A stretch of 51,935 nucleotides of DNA from Photobacterium profundum (GCF_003026285.1 NZ_PYOD01000025.1:1-51935), one strand, 5' to 3'. Counted from the stretch's first letter, positions 41,927-51,730 are shown. The notes: generated from the letters alone by a model not told the origin. Translations and numbers: made by a program.

Positions 41927-43891
41927 TTATTTAGCTTGAAGATCTAACTGGTAAACCGCAAAGCCCACTTTGTCTGTATCCACTTTTTTCATTGGATATT
42001 GACCTTTTTCTTTGATAAACGCCGCGGCTTTTTCACTTGGTGAGGTTTCAAAAGTGATGTTTAACTTTTTATCACTCTTCAGCGGTGTGAAGTACCAGTT
42101 ATTATCAGCACTTGGTACAACCTGACCTTCTTCTTTACTTACGCGACTGATGTAATCGGCAACAACGGTACGGTTTTCATCAGGAGCTGCGAAAGCAACG
42201 AAGTCTTCGCCTGTACCTGCAAATTTACCACTGTAAGCACGGTAGTTATTAGTTGCAATAATAAACGGTTGTTTAGGATTAACGGGCTTGCCATTGAAGG
42301 TTAAACCGGTAATACGCTCTGCATCTGCATTGATTAACTTACAGTCACCGTCATAACGTGCTGGTTGCGATAAATCGATTCCGTACTCAACGCCGTCCAT
42401 TACATCGAAGTTATAAGTGCGGAAGCCATCCCAATTAATAAGACCTTGTTGATCGGAGCTAGTCAGATCAATTTGATTGAACTGGCCTGCTGAACACTCT
42501 AGCCATTCCTTCACTTCTTTACCCGTTACTTTCATTGCAACAAGGGTGTTAGGGTATAGGTAAAGATCTGCTGCATTACGGAATGTTAGCTGGCCTGACT
42601 CAACCTCAGTAAAGTTTGTAGGATCATTACCTCGACCGCCGGCCTTGAATGGTGCTGCTGCAGAAAGTACTGGTGTACCATCTAAATCAGGATCGCCCTG
42701 AATAAAGCGCTCAACGTAATCTTTTTGCGCCAAGTTGACGATTTGTACGGTTGGATCATCTTGTACTAACGCTAGGAAGCTATACATCACATCACTTGCT
42801 TTACCAATTGGTTGGTTTACAAATGTACGTGTAGCGTCATGATCTTCGCTAACGGCTTTGACTAGTTCTGCATCGGCTTCAACGATTGGCTTACCTTCGA
42901 ATTTATCAAAAATTGGACGAGCTTCTGTTTGCGCGTTAGTAACAGCCCAAGAATCGCCTTCTTTATTAAGTGTTAAATCCATGACACCAAGGTGATCACC
43001 CCAACGACCCGGCATAACAGCAGCGACACCATTGATGGTACCTTTCTCAATATCAGCATTTGGAACATTGGCAAATTCTTTACTTGGGAATACACCGTGT
43101 GAGTGACCAAATGCAATAGCATCGATGTCTTTTACTTCTGTGAGATAATAAACAGAATTCTCAGCCATCACTTTATACGGGTCGGTTGATACACCTGAGT
43201 GTGGAATCGCCACAATAACATCTGCACCTTCTGCTTTCATTTGTGGTACAAATTTTTCAGCAGTTTGCTTGATGTCTAACGCTTCAACTTTGCCTTCTAG
43301 GTTTTTCTTATCCCAGATTAAGATCTGAGGTGGAACAAAGCCGATATAACCCACTTTAATTTCGTGCTCTACACCATCAGTATCTTTAAACATGTAAGGT
43401 TTAATAATGTATGGTGTGAACATGTTTTTACCTGTTTTTAGGTCAATCACGTTCGAGTTGATGTAAGGGAAGTTAGCCCCTTCAATAGATGTTTTTAGGA
43501 AGTCTAAGCCGTAGTTGAATTCGTGGTTACCCAAGTTCCCCACTTCATAACCAAGCTGATTCATTACTTTATATACAGGGTGAACTTCGCCTGCTTTAAT
43601 CCCTTTTGCTGCCATGTAGTCACCCATTGGGCTACCTTGCAGCAAATCACCGTTATCTACCAATACGCTGTTAGTTGCCTCTGCTTGTGCTTCTTTTACT
43701 AATGTCGCGGTACGAACAAGGCCAGTTTTTTTTGTTGGTGCGTCTTTATAGTAATCATAATCCATTATATTTGTATGGATATCTGTTGTTTCTAAAATAC
43801 GCAGCTTAATGGTTTCAGCAGTAGCAGGACCAGCCATCATTAGTAGACCACCCAATATGGCTAATGACAGTGGCTTGGCAGATAATTTCAT
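41927..43891 (-). CDS. cpdB: 2',3'-cyclic-nucleotide 2'-phosphodiesterase/3'-nucleotidase CpdB
   Basis: Periplasmic enzyme that opens 2',3'-cyclic nucleotides and removes 3'-phosphates, scavenging extracellular nucleotides. The 654-residue product (E. coli 647) has a signal peptide (LSLAILGGLLMMAGPATA), an N-terminal metallophosphatase domain (LRILETTDIHTN, VDNGDLLQGSPMGDY, NLGNHEFNYG, AFGHSHGVFP) and a C-terminal 5'-nucleotidase domain (ATNNYRAYSGKFAG). ATG 43891 is chosen because GGAG lies 6 bases upstream; the ATG eight codons earlier does not. Own terminator. Confidence 0.95.
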   Translation of the reverse strand: MKLSAKPLSLAILGGLLMMAGPATAETIKLRILETTDIHTNIMDYDYYKDAPTKKTGLVRTATLVKEAQAEATNSVLVDNGDLLQGSPMGDYMAAKGIKAGEVHPVYKVMNQLGYEVGNLGNHEFNYGLDFLKTSIEGANFPYINSNVIDLKTGKNMFTPYIIKPYMFKDTDGVEHEIKVGYIGFVPPQILIWDKKNLEGKVEALDIKQTAEKFVPQMKAEGADVIVAIPHSGVSTDPYKVMAENSVYYLTEVKDIDAIAFGHSHGVFPSKEFANVPNADIEKGTINGVAAVMPGRWGDHLGVMDLTLNKEGDSWAVTNAQTEARPIFDKFEGKPIVEADAELVKAVSEDHDATRTFVNQPIGKASDVMYSFLALVQDDPTVQIVNLAQKDYVERFIQGDPDLDGTPVLSAAAPFKAGGRGNDPTNFTEVESGQLTFRNAADLYLYPNTLVAMKVTGKEVKEWLECSAGQFNQIDLTSSDQQGLINWDGFRTYNFDVMDGVEYGIDLSQPARYDGDCKLINADAERITGLTFNGKPVNPKQPFIIATNNYRAYSGKFAGTGEDFVAFAAPDENRTVVADYISRVSKEEGQVVPSADNNWYFTPLKSDKKLNITFETSPSEKAAAFIKEKGQYPMKKVDTDKVGFAVYQLDLQAK

Positions 43892-44302
43892 GTATTTCTC
43901 CAGAAGGTTAGGCATGGGAAAGCATGCTTAAGGTAGCAAATATACCGTGGAAGTAATTAGTGCCTCTCATATTATTGTGCTTCGTATCTCGTTTTTTTGA
44001 GGCATAGAGCATATTCAATTTGTTACCGATGGGGATTTAAACGATTTCCATTCATTTTACTAAGATAAAAAAGGTATAAGTTAAGTCCAACGGATCTAGT
44101 TTATTTTAGTTCTATTACTAAATTGTTCTGTGATAAGGACTCTTTTTAGCTAAATTCTGCTTTTATTGTTCAATTTTCATCGTTGATGTCTTTTTTTGTT
44201 TTTGATCAAACTTTTTGGAATAAAAGATTAGATTATAGAATTACAAGTAATATCACCCTACAGCTATAGTGCAGTTAAGTTAATAAATGTAGGGCACTGG
44301 AA
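43892..44302. other. Divergent promoter region of cpdB and cysG
   Basis: No gene. The half next to cysG is very AT-rich, with the palindrome TTTGATCAAA at 44201-44210. TATAGT at 44265-44270 is a plausible -10 for cysG, with only a poor -35 (TACAAG, 17 bases away), as is usual for promoters that need the activator CysB. CysB sites are too degenerate for me to call. Confidence 0.4.
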
Positions 44303-45727
44303 ATGGATTATTTGCCAATTTTTACGGATCTGAAGCGTAGACCTTGCCTCGTGGTGGGCGGTGGTGATGTGGCATGGCGTAAAGCTCGCATGCTATTGAA
44401 AGCCGGATCGGATGTTCGTGTTATTGCACCAGTGTTGAATCAAGCATTTCAACAAGCCATTGAGCAACAGCAAGTCAGCCATGTAGCTGATGAATTTGAA
44501 CCTTCACACCTTGATGGTATTTTTCTTGCGATAGCGGCGACTGACCGTAAAGCCGTTAATGCACTGGTGTATCAATCGGCGAATCAGCGCCAAGTATTAG
44601 TCAACGTGGTGGATGATACACAGCGTTGTAGTTTTATTATTCCTTCTATTATTGATCGCTCTCCTATTCTTGTTGCGGTTTCCTCATCAGGCAAAGCCCC
44701 TGTTCTTGCGCGTTTAATCCGTGAAAAGCTAGAAGCGTTATTACCACAGCATTTAGGACGCATGGCGACTCTAGCGGGTAATTTTCGTGCTCGCTTAGCG
44801 AAAACAGTCACCTCATTTTCTGCTCGTCGTCAATTTTGGGAACAAGCTTTTGATGGTCGGTTTGCAGAGCTTGTGGCTTCTGGCCAAGAGCAAGATGCCA
44901 AGCAAGAGTTAATTAATCTAACACAATCTATTTCACCTCTATCTATTCCACCTAAAGGTCAAGTTGCGCTTATTGGTTCTGGTCCAGGTGATGCAGGATT
45001 ATTGACCTTGCGTGCATTGCAGTTAATGCAACAAGCCGATGTGATTTTATATGACTACCTCGTTTCTGATGAGGTGATGGATTTAGTCCGCCGAGATGCC
45101 AAGTTGGTATGTGTCGGGAAAAAAGCAGGCTTCCACAGTGTGCCCCAAGAAGAGACGAATCAGCTTATCGTTAAATATGCCCAGCAAGGAAAACGTGTTG
45201 TGCGTTTGAAAGGGGGCGATCCTTTTGTCTTTGGTCGGGGTGCTGAAGAGCTTGAAGTGTTATTTGACGCCAATATCCCTTTTCAAGTTGTGCCAGGTAT
45301 AACCGCGGCGGCTGGGGCGACAGCTTATGCCGGTATTCCGTTAACTCACCGTGATTATGCCCAAACCGCAATGTTTGTTACTGGTCACTTAAAAGCTGAA
45401 AGCGATCAGATGGATTGGTCGACATTAGCGCGCGGTAAACAAACTCTCGTTATTTATATGGGCTTGATGAAATCGGGTCATATTCAGCAACAACTGCTTA
45501 TTAATGGTCGTTCAGGTGATACGCCGATCGCGATTATTGTAAGGGGCACGCAGAAAAATCAGAAAGTTATCAAAGGTCAGTTGAGCGAACTTGAGCAACT
45601 GGCGAAAAATGCTGAGTCACCATCACTAATTGTTATCGGTGAGGTGGTTAATTTATCAGAAAAGTTACATTGGTTCGGAAAACAGGAGCAGTCATTACAA
45701 CAGTCTGCTGTTGTAAAGCTGGCATAA
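44303..45727 (+). CDS. cysG: Siroheme synthase CysG (fused)
   Basis: Makes siroheme, the cofactor of CysI, from uroporphyrinogen III. The 474-residue product fuses precorrin-2 dehydrogenase/ferrochelatase (about 1-210: VVGGGDVAWRKARMLLKAG, VSSSGKAPVLARLIREKLE) with uroporphyrinogen III methyltransferase (about 215-460: VALIGSGPGDAGLLTLRAL, VVRLKGGDPFVFGRGAEEL, VPGITAAAGATAYAGIPLTH). Length is near E. coli CysG (457). It heads the cysG-cysD-cysN-permease-cysC-cysQ run; cysD begins 13 bases later. Confidence 0.96.
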   Translation: MDYLPIFTDLKRRPCLVVGGGDVAWRKARMLLKAGSDVRVIAPVLNQAFQQAIEQQQVSHVADEFEPSHLDGIFLAIAATDRKAVNALVYQSANQRQVLVNVVDDTQRCSFIIPSIIDRSPILVAVSSSGKAPVLARLIREKLEALLPQHLGRMATLAGNFRARLAKTVTSFSARRQFWEQAFDGRFAELVASGQEQDAKQELINLTQSISPLSIPPKGQVALIGSGPGDAGLLTLRALQLMQQADVILYDYLVSDEVMDLVRRDAKLVCVGKKAGFHSVPQEETNQLIVKYAQQGKRVVRLKGGDPFVFGRGAEELEVLFDANIPFQVVPGITAAAGATAYAGIPLTHRDYAQTAMFVTGHLKAESDQMDWSTLARGKQTLVIYMGLMKSGHIQQQLLINGRSGDTPIAIIVRGTQKNQKVIKGQLSELEQLAKNAESPSLIVIGEVVNLSEKLHWFGKQEQSLQQSAVVKLA

Positions 45728-45740
45728 CATGGAGAGAGTC

Positions 45741-46649
45741 ATGGATCCAAAACGATTAACTCACCTCAAGCAACTTGAAGCGGAAAGTATTCATATTCTT
45801 CGTGAAGTGGCTGCTGAGTTTGATAACCCTGTGATGATGTATTCCATCGGGAAAGATTCATCAGTCATGTTGCACTTAGCTCGGAAGGCATTTTATCCAG
45901 GGAAAATTCCATTTCCTCTTTTACATGTTGATACCGACTGGAAATTTCGCGAGATGATCGAGTTTCGTGATCGTACCGCAGAAAAATACGGTTTTGAGCT
46001 TCTAGTACATAAAAACCCTGAAGGTATGGCGATGGGGATTAGCCCTTTTGAGCACGGTTCTTCAAAACATACCGATGTAATGAAAACCCAAGGCTTGAAA
46101 CAGGCATTGAATAAATACGGTTTTGATGCGGCATTCGGTGGTGCGCGTCGTGATGAAGAAAAATCACGAGCTAAAGAACGCATCTATTCATTCCGTGACA
46201 AAAACCATACTTGGGATCCAAAAAATCAACGTCCTGAGTTATGGAAAACCTATAACGGTCAAATTAATAAAGGTGAAAGCATTCGTGTCTTCCCATTATC
46301 AAATTGGACCGAGTTGGATATCTGGCAATACATCTATCTAGAAAATATCGAGATCGTCCCGCTTTATTTGTCGGATATACGGCCTGTTGTTGAGCGTGAC
46401 GGTATGTTGATCATGGCTGATGATGACCGATTGAAATTGCAACCGGGCGAGAAGATTGAACACAAGAGTGTCCGTTTTCGAACATTAGGATGTTATCCGC
46501 TAACGGGTGCGATTGAATCGAAAGCCGATACATTGCCCGGCATTATTGAAGAGATGCTGGTGGCGACCTCAAGTGAGCGTCAAGGTCGAGCGATTGATCA
46601 CGATCAGTCTGGCTCGATGGAATTGAAAAAGCGTCAAGGTTACTTCTAA
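45741..46649 (+). CDS. cysD: Sulfate adenylyltransferase subunit 2, CysD
   Basis: Makes adenosine 5'-phosphosulfate from sulfate and ATP, driven by CysN GTP hydrolysis. The 302-residue product equals E. coli CysD in length and has the PP-loop SIGKDSSVML, FGGARRDEEKSRAKERI and the ending GSMELKKRQGYF. I start at ATG 45741 (MDPKRLTHLKQLEAES), with GGAG 6 bases upstream; ATG 45729 is four codons earlier and overlaps that site. Confidence 0.97.
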   Translation: MDPKRLTHLKQLEAESIHILREVAAEFDNPVMMYSIGKDSSVMLHLARKAFYPGKIPFPLLHVDTDWKFREMIEFRDRTAEKYGFELLVHKNPEGMAMGISPFEHGSSKHTDVMKTQGLKQALNKYGFDAAFGGARRDEEKSRAKERIYSFRDKNHTWDPKNQRPELWKTYNGQINKGESIRVFPLSNWTELDIWQYIYLENIEIVPLYLSDIRPVVERDGMLIMADDDRLKLQPGEKIEHKSVRFRTLGCYPLTGAIESKADTLPGIIEEMLVATSSERQGRAIDHDQSGSMELKKRQGYF

Positions 46650-46659
46650 GGAAAGATGA

Positions 46660-48090
46660 ATGAACAGTATTATTGAACAACAAGTGGCAGAGATAGGTAT
46701 CGAAGCCTATTTAGACCAACACCATCATAAATCACTGCTTCGATTCTTGACGTGTGGTTCCGTCGACGACGGAAAAAGTAGCTTGATTGGGCGTTTGCTC
46801 CATGATTCTCATCAAATTTATGAAGATCAGTTAGCTGCTATTCATACCGATAGCCAAAAGGTAGGGACCACGGGTGATAAACCCGACCTCGCATTATTGG
46901 TTGATGGGCTGCAAGCAGAACGTGAACAAGGGATTACCATTGATGTTGCATATCGTTATTTCTCGACGAAAAAGCGTAAGTTCATCATTGCTGATACTCC
47001 TGGGCACGAGCAGTACACACGAAACATGGCTACGGGGGCATCAACCTGTGATGTCGCTGTTATCTTGATCGATGCTCGTAAAGGCGTATTAGATCAAACA
47101 CGTCGTCACTCGTATATCGCAAGCCTTTTAGGGATTCGCCATTTTATCGTGGCAGTCAATAAGATGGATCTTGTGGAGTTTGATGAAGAAAGCTTTACAT
47201 CCATTCGCGATGAATATTTAGAATTTGCTGAAAAACTAAATAAACATATTGATATCAAATTAATACCACTTTCAGCCTTAGATGGCGACAACGTAGTGAG
47301 TCTTAGTGAGAAAACGCCATGGTATAAAGGTGACTCATTACTAACGTTACTTGAAGATGTTGATTTTGTTCAGGAGCAAGATTCCAGCAATTTTCGTTTT
47401 CCTGTGCAATATGTTAATCGTCCCAACCTAGATTTCCGAGGTTTTGCAGGTACGATTGCGTCAGGCCTTGTGAAGGTAGGCGATAAAGTTAAAGCATTAC
47501 CGTCAGGGAAAATCTCGACGATTGATCGTATCGTGACATTTGATGGTGATCTACCTGAAGCATACGCAGGGCAAGCGATAACATTAACACTTAAAGATGA
47601 AATCGATATTAGTCGTGGCGATACAATTGTTGCCGCTGATGATGATGTTCCATTAAGTAATAACTTGTTGGCTGACATTGTCTGGATGGCAGAGGCACCA
47701 TTAGAGGTTGGTCGCCAGTACGATATCAAAGTCGCAGGTAAGAAGACGGTTGGTTCAGTACAAGGTATTCGTCATCAAGTTGATATCAATAACCTTGAGA
47801 CTTTTACTATCGAGGCATTGCCATTAAACGGTATTGGTTTATGTGAGGTGGTATTAAATGAAGCCATTGCGGTAGATGCTTACCAAAATAGTATCGATAC
47901 TGGTGGATTCATTATCATCGATCGTTTAACTAATGTGACGGTTGGCGCTGGTATGGTGCGTGAAGCATTAATTGATCAAACCGTATTACCTACTGGTGAT
48001 TTCAGTGCATTTGAAATTGAATTTAATGCATTAGTTCGTAAGCACTTCCCTCATTGGAATGCCAACGACATTAGTAAGTTACTGGGGTAG
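46660..48090 (+). CDS. cysN: Sulfate adenylyltransferase subunit 1, CysN
   Basis: EF-Tu-like GTPase that drives the CysD reaction. The 476-residue product has G1 GSVDDGKS (33-40), G3 DTPGHEQYTRNMATGAS, G4 NKMD, then two beta-barrel domains. It has no fused CysC kinase domain, and a separate cysC follows. It is 10 bases after cysD and its stop is 4 bases before the permease ATG. Confidence 0.97.
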   Translation: MNSIIEQQVAEIGIEAYLDQHHHKSLLRFLTCGSVDDGKSSLIGRLLHDSHQIYEDQLAAIHTDSQKVGTTGDKPDLALLVDGLQAEREQGITIDVAYRYFSTKKRKFIIADTPGHEQYTRNMATGASTCDVAVILIDARKGVLDQTRRHSYIASLLGIRHFIVAVNKMDLVEFDEESFTSIRDEYLEFAEKLNKHIDIKLIPLSALDGDNVVSLSEKTPWYKGDSLLTLLEDVDFVQEQDSSNFRFPVQYVNRPNLDFRGFAGTIASGLVKVGDKVKALPSGKISTIDRIVTFDGDLPEAYAGQAITLTLKDEIDISRGDTIVAADDDVPLSNNLLADIVWMAEAPLEVGRQYDIKVAGKKTVGSVQGIRHQVDINNLETFTIEALPLNGIGLCEVVLNEAIAVDAYQNSIDTGGFIIIDRLTNVTVGAGMVREALIDQTVLPTGDFSAFEIEFNALVRKHFPHWNANDISKLLG

Positions 48091-48094
48091 CAGC

Positions 48095-49822
48095 ATGAAC
48101 TGGGAGCAGGGTGTCGTTCTGGCCATGCTAATGGTGATAGTGACGTGTTTGATAACCACGAAAATTAAACCTGCATATTTGTTTGCAGGTTCAGCTTTTA
48201 TTGGATTTCAAACGGGAATGATTGATTTGCCAACGTTGGCAGGCAATTTTACTAATTCTTCATTATTAACGTTAGTTTTGTTGGTACTTGCTTCTATTGC
48301 TTTAGAAAAAACCCGTTTGATAAGCTGGGTTGGGCGACAAATTTCAGAGGGTGGACATTCTCTGGTTGTCGCAAAACTGGGTTTATCAACGGCGTTTCTT
48401 TCTTCTTTTACCAATAATACCGCCGTAGTGGTGTCGTTGATTGGTGCGGTTAAGCGTAATCAAACCCACGCTCCGTCGAAGTTACTTATTCCACTGTCAT
48501 ATGCTGCGATATTAGGTGGAACACTCACCTTAATTGGTACATCAACTAATTTAATTATAAATAGCTTTGTTGAAGATGCGGGTTTACCGAGTCTCGGCTT
48601 CTTTGCCCCTACGATGATTGGCCTAGCTGTTTTGTTTGTAGGTTTAATTGTTCTGATCCCGCTTAGCCATTTCCTTCCTAGCTATGATGACGGCGCGGAT
48701 GACGAATTACCGTACTTTTTAGAAGCGAGAATCGAAGGTGGCTCTCCGTTAGTGGGTAAAACCGTATCAGAAAACGGACTCCGAGCTTTACGCCGCCTTT
48801 TTTTAGCTGAGTTATTACGAGACGGACAAACTATTGCACCAGTGTGTCCTGATACCAAGCTTCAGGCTGGTGATACTTTATTATTTTGTGGTGATGTAGA
48901 AAGTGTTACCACTCTACAAGAGATCAACGGATTGCATTTATTTGGTCAACATCACCTCAATGGTCAATCAATGATGGAAGTGATTGTGAGCCACTCTGCA
49001 GGTATACGGGGTAAGACGTTAAAAGATGTCGAATTCAGAGATCGTTTTGATGCGGTTGTGGTTGCAATACGGCGGGGACATGAAAGGTTAGCTGGTGGCT
49101 TAGGCAATATAGAACTACATGCTGGCGATACGTTAGTGATTGTACCAGGTAAAAAATTCCATGATAAAAAGCAGAAGCTTAATCGAGAATTTGTTCTGGT
49201 TAATGGTTTAGATTCAAGTGCTCGCTTAGATGGAACAAAAAGCTTAGGCGTTCTAATTGGCTTTTTAATGGTAATTGTTGCTGCATTATCCGGTATTTTT
49301 CCGCTTATTAAAGGGTTGGCTGCTTATATATTGGTTTTACTTGCAACAGGAATCATTTCTTTCACTGAGTTAAGACGCCAATTTCCAATTGATATATTTG
49401 TCATAGTAGGCTCGGCATTGTCCCTCGCGCAATTAATGATAACCAGTGGTTTATCTGAACGAATGGGAATCATGTTGATGGTGTCATTCAATGGTTGGGG
49501 AATATACGGTGCTTTGATTGCTGTATATCTATTGACTCTAATATTGACCGAGTTGGTAACAAACAATGCAGCCGCTGCTTTGTCATTTCCGATTAGTTAT
49601 AGCTTAGCATTAGGATATGGCGCAGACCCTATGCCTTTTATTATGGCTGTGTTGTTTGGTGCTAGTGCAAGTTTCATTTCTCCTTATGGTTATCAAACCA
49701 ATTTATTAGTTTTTAGTGTCGGTAATTATAAATTACGGGATTATTTACGTATCGGCTTACCGATTTCGATTGTTTACTCAGTAGTAGTGCTCACTTTAAT
49801 CCCTATCTTATTTCCTTTTTGA
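48095..49822 (+). CDS. SLC13/DASS-type permease with two RCK_C domains, probable sulfate transporter
   Basis: Inner-membrane carrier of 575 residues. About five helices (1-190) are followed by two cytoplasmic TrkA-C/RCK_C domains (about 205-285 and 295-365, each ending in AGDTL) and then about six more helices. The paired sodium-site motifs of the family appear as SFTNNTAVV (104-112) and GTSTNLIINSF (148-158) and again late as TNNAAAALSFP and SPYGYQTN. Operon position between cysN and cysC makes sulfate the likely substrate; this is inference. ATG 48095 has GGGG 7 bases upstream; the longer frame from 48059 lies inside cysN. Confidence 0.85.
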   Translation: MNWEQGVVLAMLMVIVTCLITTKIKPAYLFAGSAFIGFQTGMIDLPTLAGNFTNSSLLTLVLLVLASIALEKTRLISWVGRQISEGGHSLVVAKLGLSTAFLSSFTNNTAVVVSLIGAVKRNQTHAPSKLLIPLSYAAILGGTLTLIGTSTNLIINSFVEDAGLPSLGFFAPTMIGLAVLFVGLIVLIPLSHFLPSYDDGADDELPYFLEARIEGGSPLVGKTVSENGLRALRRLFLAELLRDGQTIAPVCPDTKLQAGDTLLFCGDVESVTTLQEINGLHLFGQHHLNGQSMMEVIVSHSAGIRGKTLKDVEFRDRFDAVVVAIRRGHERLAGGLGNIELHAGDTLVIVPGKKFHDKKQKLNREFVLVNGLDSSARLDGTKSLGVLIGFLMVIVAALSGIFPLIKGLAAYILVLLATGIISFTELRRQFPIDIFVIVGSALSLAQLMITSGLSERMGIMLMVSFNGWGIYGALIAVYLLTLILTELVTNNAAAALSFPISYSLALGYGADPMPFIMAVLFGASASFISPYGYQTNLLVFSVGNYKLRDYLRIGLPISIVYSVVVLTLIPILFPF

Positions 49823-49857
49823 ATTTAATGAACACGCACGATGGAACGGAGTCAATG

Positions 49858-50481
49858 ATGACCACGATAGTTAAATCCCATGATAATGAAAACATAGTCT
49901 GGCATAGACATAATGTAGATAAGTCTTCACGAGCTGAGCAAAAGAAGCAGAAGCCATGTGTATTATGGTTCACAGGGTTAAGTGGTGCAGGTAAATCTAC
50001 CGTTGCGGGCGCACTTGAAAATCGCTTAGTTGAGCTTGGTTATCATACCTATTTATTGGATGGCGATAATGTGCGTCATGGATTGTGTCGTGATCTTGGT
50101 TTTTCGTCAGAAGATCGTCGTGAAAATATTCGTCGTATTGGGGAAGTTGCTAAGTTAATGGCAGATGCGGGCCTTATTGTATTAAGCGCATTTATCTCAC
50201 CACATAGAGCAGAACGCCAATTAGTAAAAGACTTACTACCAGATGGTGAGTTTATCGAAGTGTTTGTTGATGCCTCATTAGATGTGTGCGAGAAGCGTGA
50301 CCCTAAAGGGCTGTATAAAAAAGCACGTGCAGGGGAAATAAAACAGTTCACCGGTATTGATTCCGAGTATCAAGCGCCTGTTAATCCTGAAATCCATTTA
50401 CACGCTGGCGATAAAACTGTTGCAGAGCTGGTTGAGTTGTCACTACATTCATTACGAAAACGAGCAATTATTCGCGATTAA
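49858..50481 (+). CDS. cysC: Adenylylsulfate kinase CysC
   Basis: Phosphorylates APS to PAPS, the substrate of CysH. The 207-residue product has P-loop GLSGAGKST (40-48), LDGDNVRHGL, LGFSSEDRRENIRRIGEVA, the active-site FISPHRAER, and DPKGLYKKARAGEI. I start at ATG 49858 (MTTIVKSHDNENIVWH) with CGGAG 6 bases upstream; the frame is open to 49819 and the ATG just before it is only 3 bases from that site. Confidence 0.96.
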   Translation: MTTIVKSHDNENIVWHRHNVDKSSRAEQKKQKPCVLWFTGLSGAGKSTVAGALENRLVELGYHTYLLDGDNVRHGLCRDLGFSSEDRRENIRRIGEVAKLMADAGLIVLSAFISPHRAERQLVKDLLPDGEFIEVFVDASLDVCEKRDPKGLYKKARAGEIKQFTGIDSEYQAPVNPEIHLHAGDKTVAELVELSLHSLRKRAIIRD

Positions 50482-50493
50482 AAGGAGTTATGA

Positions 50494-51237
50494 GTGAGTA
50501 TTTTACTTGAGTCTATTTATGAAATTGCTTTGGATGCAGGCAAGGCGATCATGAATCACTATCACTCTGATGTTTATGTCGAAGAAAAAGCGGATCACAG
50601 TCCGGTTACTGCTGCCGATATAGCAGCGAATGATATTATCGTTGAACGTTTAATGATGCTAACACCTGACATTCCCATTTTATCTGAAGAGTCAGCACAT
50701 ACGTCTTGGTCTGAAAGGCAGAATTGGAGCGTGTTTTGGCTGGTGGACCCATTAGATGGCACTAAAGAGTTCTTACGCCAAAATGGTGAATTCACCGTTA
50801 ACATTGCTTTAATAGAAGAGGGGAAACCAACTCTCTCCGTTGTTCATGCGCCAGCATTAAATAAAAGTTGGCTCGCAGATGGTTCGACAGCGTGGTTAGA
50901 CACGGCATCTGGACGCAATGAAATTAGAGCGATAGCAGCAACTACACCGACCATTGTTGGAAGTCGGTCTCATCCAAGCCCTGACATGGCTAATTATCTA
51001 CAAGAGGTGGGCGATCATAATATGGTCGAAGTAGGATCGTCGTTAAAATTTTGTCTTATTGCTGAAGGGGTAGCTCAGTCTTACCCCCGTTTAGGTCCAA
51101 CGATGATGTGGGACACAGCTGCTGGGCAATGTGTTGCTGAAAGTGCGGGAGCTGCTGTTCTACAATTAGATGGCGAAGAGCTTCAGTACCATAGAGACAA
51201 ATTACTAAACCCCTCCTTTATAGTTTCCATTATTTAA
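50494..51237 (+). CDS. cysQ: 3'(2'),5'-bisphosphate nucleotidase CysQ
   Basis: Removes the 3'-phosphate of PAP, the by-product of the CysH reaction, and so relieves its toxicity. The 247-residue product is a lithium-sensitive Mg phosphatase: ILSEESAH, the metal-binding DPLDGTKEFL, and the C-terminal GPTMMWDTAAGQCVAESAGA. It starts with GTG at 50494, supported by AAGGAG 6 bases upstream; the ATG four bases earlier is out of frame and stops at once. End of the second cys cluster, 12 bases after cysC. In E. coli cysQ lies elsewhere. Confidence 0.95.
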   Translation: MSILLESIYEIALDAGKAIMNHYHSDVYVEEKADHSPVTAADIAANDIIVERLMMLTPDIPILSEESAHTSWSERQNWSVFWLVDPLDGTKEFLRQNGEFTVNIALIEEGKPTLSVVHAPALNKSWLADGSTAWLDTASGRNEIRAIAATTPTIVGSRSHPSPDMANYLQEVGDHNMVEVGSSLKFCLIAEGVAQSYPRLGPTMMWDTAAGQCVAESAGAAVLQLDGEELQYHRDKLLNPSFIVSII

Positions 51238-51256
51238 CCACCTTCTGTTAATAAGT

Positions 51257-51286
51257 AAGGCAACTAGAATGCTAGTTGTCTTATTG
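51257..51286 (+). terminator. Terminator of the cysG-cysQ operon
   Basis: Stem AAGGCAACTAG/CTAGTTGTCTT (one G-T pair) with AATG loop, then TTATT. The T run is broken but the stem is long. Confidence 0.7.
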
Positions 51287-51598
51287 CCTCTATCTTAAGA
51301 CGCTACTTTTATCGTATTCAACTAAGCTTAAAGTCCCTTTTAATCAAAGGTTGTGTCTTTTAACACTATATGTGGAGTTTCGCCTGCTCACTGATAGCTG
51401 CTTTTTTGTTTCTTTTGATGCTTTTGGTTTGATTAATCAGCAAACAGGCAAAAAAGACAATAAAACTATTGTTATCATGCCAGAGCTCCCTATAATGCAG
51501 CCACATCAACAGGATGTATCACGGTTAGTAAGCTATTTATAAGCTGTGTATAACTTGTCGATATTTAAGGTGGTAAATAAAAACGTCATAAAGGATGC
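51287..51598. other. Gap between cysQ terminator and rRNA promoters
   Basis: No convincing gene; the open frame 51276-51542 starts within the terminator and lacks an SD. One perfect DnaA box on the minus strand (TTATACACA, 51545-51553) is present, and AT-rich sequence precedes the first rRNA promoter, where UP elements and Fis sites would be expected. Confidence 0.55.
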
Positions 51599-51626
51599 TT
51601 GACATGCTTTTGTTTTTATCTAAAAT
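51599..51626 (+). promoter_or_regulatory. rRNA operon promoter P1
   Basis: Perfect -35 TTGACA (51599-51604), 16-base spacer, -10 TAAAAT (51621-51626), and a GC-rich discriminator TACCGCCC, the layout of growth-rate and ppGpp-controlled rRNA promoters. The sequence upstream is A/T-rich. Confidence 0.8.
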
Positions 51627-51730
51627 TACCGCCCAGCTCAAGTAATGTTGGTTTAAGTGTTAAAACTCTAACTTTTCTTTACTCAAGCTAGAGTCTACAA
51701 GGGTTTGAAATTATCTTTCGAAAATACTTG

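Noticed and set aside
51276..51542. 88-residue frame between cysQ and the rRNA promoters
   Set aside because: Starts within the cysQ terminator, no Shine-Dalgarno, no recognisable similarity.
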